Shown here piece by piece: positions 61,800 through 64,000 of a stretch of DNA of 64,000 bases; positions within the stretch are counted from its first letter, which is position 1, and each line of letters starts with the position of its first letter. Under the pieces are notes generated by a model. That model saw only the letters and a list, made by a program, of their open reading frames with translations. It had not been told where the DNA came from and did not search any database. The position numbers and the translations under genes are program-made. Origin of the DNA: JAUZOB01 sp963692465 (GTDB taxonomy: Bacteria > Bacteroidota > Bacteroidia > Bacteroidales > Prolixibacteraceae); NCBI GenBank assembly GCA_963692465.1, contig OY829943.1:2108001-2172000 (forward strand), written 5' to 3'.

Positions 61800-62558
61800 A
61801 TGCTGAAAATAAATAATCTGCACGTTTCTATTGAAGGGAAAGAGATTTTAAAAGGAATAAACCTTGAAATTAATAAGGGAGAGGTTCATGCAATAATGGG
61901 ACCCAATGGATCAGGGAAGAGCACCTTAGCTAATGTTTTAGCAGGAAGAGAGGATTATGTCATTGAACAAGGGACGGTCTCTTTTATGGGTGAAGATCTT
62001 CTTAAAATGTTACCGGAAGCCAGAGCAAGGAAAGGTTTGTTTCTGAGCTTTCAATATCCGGTAGAGATTCCAGGGGTGAGCATGGTTAACTTCATGAAGA
62101 CAGCGGTCAATGAGGCTCGTCTATATAAAGGACTTAAACCGCTGACAGCTTCTGAATTCCTTAAATTGATGAGAGAAAAAGAGAAGATTGTTGAACTGAG
62201 CTCTGACCTTGCCGGTCGCTCTGTCAATGAGGGTTTCTCCGGAGGAGAGAAGAAGAAAAATGAGATTTTCCAGATGGCAATGCTTGAACCCAACTTGGCA
62301 ATTCTTGATGAAACGGATTCCGGATTGGATATTGATGCATTAAAAGCAGTTGCTAAAGGAGTGAATCTTTTAAAACGGCCGGATAACTCTATTGTTCTTG
62401 TGACTCATTATCAGCGATTATTAGATTATATTGTTCCTGATTTTGTACATGTTCTGTATAATGGGCGTATTGTCAAAACTGCAGGTAAAGAATTGGCTTT
62501 TGAGCTTGAACAACGAGGGTATGATTGGATAAAAAAAGAATTTGAAGCTGAAGGCTAA
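61800..62558 (+). CDS. sufC: Fe-S cluster assembly ATPase SufC
   Basis: A 252-residue ABC-type ATPase that powers the SufBCD complex. Walker A is GPNGSGKSTLANVLAG, the ABC signature is NEGFSGGEKKKNEI, Walker B is LAILDETDSGLDIDALK, and the switch His is in VLVTHYQRLLDYI. It differs from transport ATPases by the SufC-type insertion (FLSFQYPVEIPGVSMVNFM). It is 2 bp upstream of sufD. Confidence 0.98.
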   Translation: MLKINNLHVSIEGKEILKGINLEINKGEVHAIMGPNGSGKSTLANVLAGREDYVIEQGTVSFMGEDLLKMLPEARARKGLFLSFQYPVEIPGVSMVNFMKTAVNEARLYKGLKPLTASEFLKLMREKEKIVELSSDLAGRSVNEGFSGGEKKKNEIFQMAMLEPNLAILDETDSGLDIDALKAVAKGVNLLKRPDNSIVLVTHYQRLLDYIVPDFVHVLYNGRIVKTAGKELAFELEQRGYDWIKKEFEAEG

Positions 62559-62560
62559 CG

Positions 62561-63934
62561 ATGAAAGAATTTGTTCCAACCCCCAAGTATACAGCTGTAG
62601 AAGATCTTTCAGGTCTATATAGCTCAAATAAGAAACTATTTTTTGAAGGATTACCTGATTTTGTAAACCAGAAAAGAGAAAAAGCTCTGGCTGATTTTCT
62701 CAGACAAGGCATTCCTTCATCAAAAATGGAGAATTATCGATATACCGATCTGCGTCCTTATTTTGAAGGGAACTTCGATACCTTTCCCCGTAATTTGGAT
62801 CAGAATATTGATATCCTATCCCTTTTCCGATGCGATGTTCCACGATTGGATACCTATGTCGTGTTAACTATAAACGGATGGTTCTATAATAAGAATCAGG
62901 ACCTGAATTTACCGCAAGGAGTTATTATTGATAGTTTGCAGAAATCTGCAAATAAATACCCTGATCTTATTGCTGAGTACTATGCGAAGCATGCGGATTC
63001 GACAAAAGATTCACTCGTTGCATTGAATACTCTTTTTGCAAAAGATGGTCTCTTTATTTATGTCCCAGACAATGTTATTCTGGACAAGCCGATTCAGGTG
63101 ATTAACTTATTGCGGTCTGGGAAGGATGCATTTATAACACAACGGAATCTCTTTATTGTTGGGAAGAATAGTCAGGCAAAAGTTGTTTTCTGTGATCATA
63201 CGCTGTCCCCTTGCAAGTATATTAGTAATAAACTGACAGAGGTAACCGTAAAGGAAAATGGAGTTTTTGACTTTTATAGTATTCAAAACCAGCATAATGA
63301 TTCGGTTAATTTGAATTCCACATTTGTTTATCAGGAAAAAGCGACTTCTACACAGATCAGTACCGCTTCATTGCATGGCGGATTGGTGCGTAACAATGTC
63401 GAAGTAGAACTTGGAGGAGAGGACGCTGAGACCAACTTGTCCGGACTTTCATTAACCGATAAAAATCAACACGTTGATAACTATACCTACGTTGATCATA
63501 TTAGCCCTTTGTGTACTAGTAATCAATTATACAAAAGTGTAGGCGATGACGAGTCGACTAATGTGTTTTCCGGTAGAATTCATGTATGGAGAAATGCTCA
63601 AAAGACAATAGCTTACCAGCGGAATAACAATGTTCTGTTAAGTCCTACGGCGAAGGTTTTTGCTAAGCCACAGCTTGTTATTGATGCAAACGATGTGAAG
63701 TGTAGTCATGGGGCAACGGTCGGGAAGATTGATGCTGAGTCCTTGTTTTATCTGCGGTCAAGAGGAATATCTGAAACCGAGGCTAAACATTTGTTAATGT
63801 TCGCATTTGTTCATGAAGTTGTCGATAGTATTCATGTGAAACCATTACATAAGAGACTGGATGAACTTGTTGAGAAACGTTTTAGCGGCGAAATTTCCAA
63901 ATGCCATAAATGTATCAATAATTGCAGTAAATAA
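62561..63934 (+). CDS. sufD: Fe-S cluster assembly protein SufD
   Basis: A 457-residue partner of SufB. The N-terminal helical region includes PSSKMENYRYTDLRPYFE. The conserved beta-helix core follows, with NHxD/N-type signatures such as VDNYTYVDHISPLCTSNQLYK (quoted in part). The final segment includes LVIDANDVKCSHGATVGKID, LRSRGISETEAKHLLMFAFVHEVV and a C-terminal CHKCINNCSK. SufD helps assemble clusters with iron entry. It follows sufC by 2 bp. Confidence 0.97.
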   Translation: MKEFVPTPKYTAVEDLSGLYSSNKKLFFEGLPDFVNQKREKALADFLRQGIPSSKMENYRYTDLRPYFEGNFDTFPRNLDQNIDILSLFRCDVPRLDTYVVLTINGWFYNKNQDLNLPQGVIIDSLQKSANKYPDLIAEYYAKHADSTKDSLVALNTLFAKDGLFIYVPDNVILDKPIQVINLLRSGKDAFITQRNLFIVGKNSQAKVVFCDHTLSPCKYISNKLTEVTVKENGVFDFYSIQNQHNDSVNLNSTFVYQEKATSTQISTASLHGGLVRNNVEVELGGEDAETNLSGLSLTDKNQHVDNYTYVDHISPLCTSNQLYKSVGDDESTNVFSGRIHVWRNAQKTIAYQRNNNVLLSPTAKVFAKPQLVIDANDVKCSHGATVGKIDAESLFYLRSRGISETEAKHLLMFAFVHEVVDSIHVKPLHKRLDELVEKRFSGEISKCHKCINNCSK

Positions 63935-63991
63935 GATTCATACAGAAGGAGCTGGGTTACCCTGTGTTTGTAGAATATTCTTAAAACTTTC

Positions 63992-64000
63992 ATGATGTTT
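63992..64000 (+). CDS. Possible first codons of the next suf gene (sufS?), cut by the right edge
   Basis: ATGATGTTT at the window end could be the first three codons of the cysteine desulfurase sufS, which commonly follows sufD. This rests on position only; nine bases are too few to support a gene. Confidence 0.15.

Overview
The window is chromosomal DNA from a Bacteroidota bacterium, most likely of the order Bacteroidales. The evidence is the gene content: SusC/SusD outer-membrane pairs run by an ECF sigma/FecR system, the LpxC-FabZ fusion, an lptE-secG operon led by a sigma-54-type activator, and promoters that fit the Bacteroidetes pattern TTTG-N19-21-TAnnTTTG instead of the E. coli -35/-10. 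I cannot name the genus from the sequence alone. No phage, CRISPR array, rRNA operon or intact insertion sequence was seen.

Layout. 1-10091 (minus): a nutrient-uptake locus read right to left: ECF sigma factor, FecR anti-sigma, SusC with an STN signalling domain, SusD, and a second SusC cut by the left edge. 10645-12105: an amino-acid permease. 12289-15833: a response regulator and a membrane histidine kinase diverging from start codons 3 bp apart, then an orphan acidic Cys-containing protein. 15910-19164 (minus): a large MscS-type channel, tRNA-Cys(GCA) and FolB. 19331-21031: GlnRS. 21322-26783 (plus): two LiaF-like membrane proteins, a LytS-type kinase, a LytTR regulator, an unknown membrane protein, and a type I pullulanase. 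26780-28429 (minus): TsaE and an alanine-dehydrogenase-like protein. 28653-33035: GcvH, a repeat-bearing intergenic region, a U32 peptidase, an unknown exported protein and KdsB. 33155-36260: sigma-54-type activator, LptE, an unknown protein and SecG. 36412-42750: QueF-like protein, GroES-GroEL, RnhB, two lipoproteins and MnmA. 42763-48804: AroA/AroB (minus), a small membrane protein, DprA, a DEAD-box helicase and MntP (minus). 48868-54039 (minus): the rimP-nusA-infB operon. 54252-60039: an HD phosphohydrolase, the lipid A genes lpxD, lpxC/fabZ and lpxA, and thiL (minus). 60318-63934: sufB-sufC-sufD, with the next gene probably starting at the right edge.

How it fits together. Most of the window is housekeeping: envelope biogenesis (LpxA/C/D, KdsB, LptE, SecG), translation and tRNA modification (GlnRS, TsaE, MnmA, IF-2, NusA, RimP), Fe-S assembly, chaperonin, and aromatic and folate biosynthesis. 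The sensing modules are the FecR/ECF-controlled uptake locus, the divergent kinase/regulator pair and the LiaF-LytS-LytTR operon.

I did not find a clearly new defence or mobile system. The items most worth a second look are the 73-nt palindrome and the adjacent 13-mer repeats at 29.3-29.4 kb, the alanine-dehydrogenase-like and QueF-like proteins that depart from family active-site residues, the divergent kinase/regulator locus with its orphan protein, and a terminator-like hairpin in the leader of rimP-nusA-infB.
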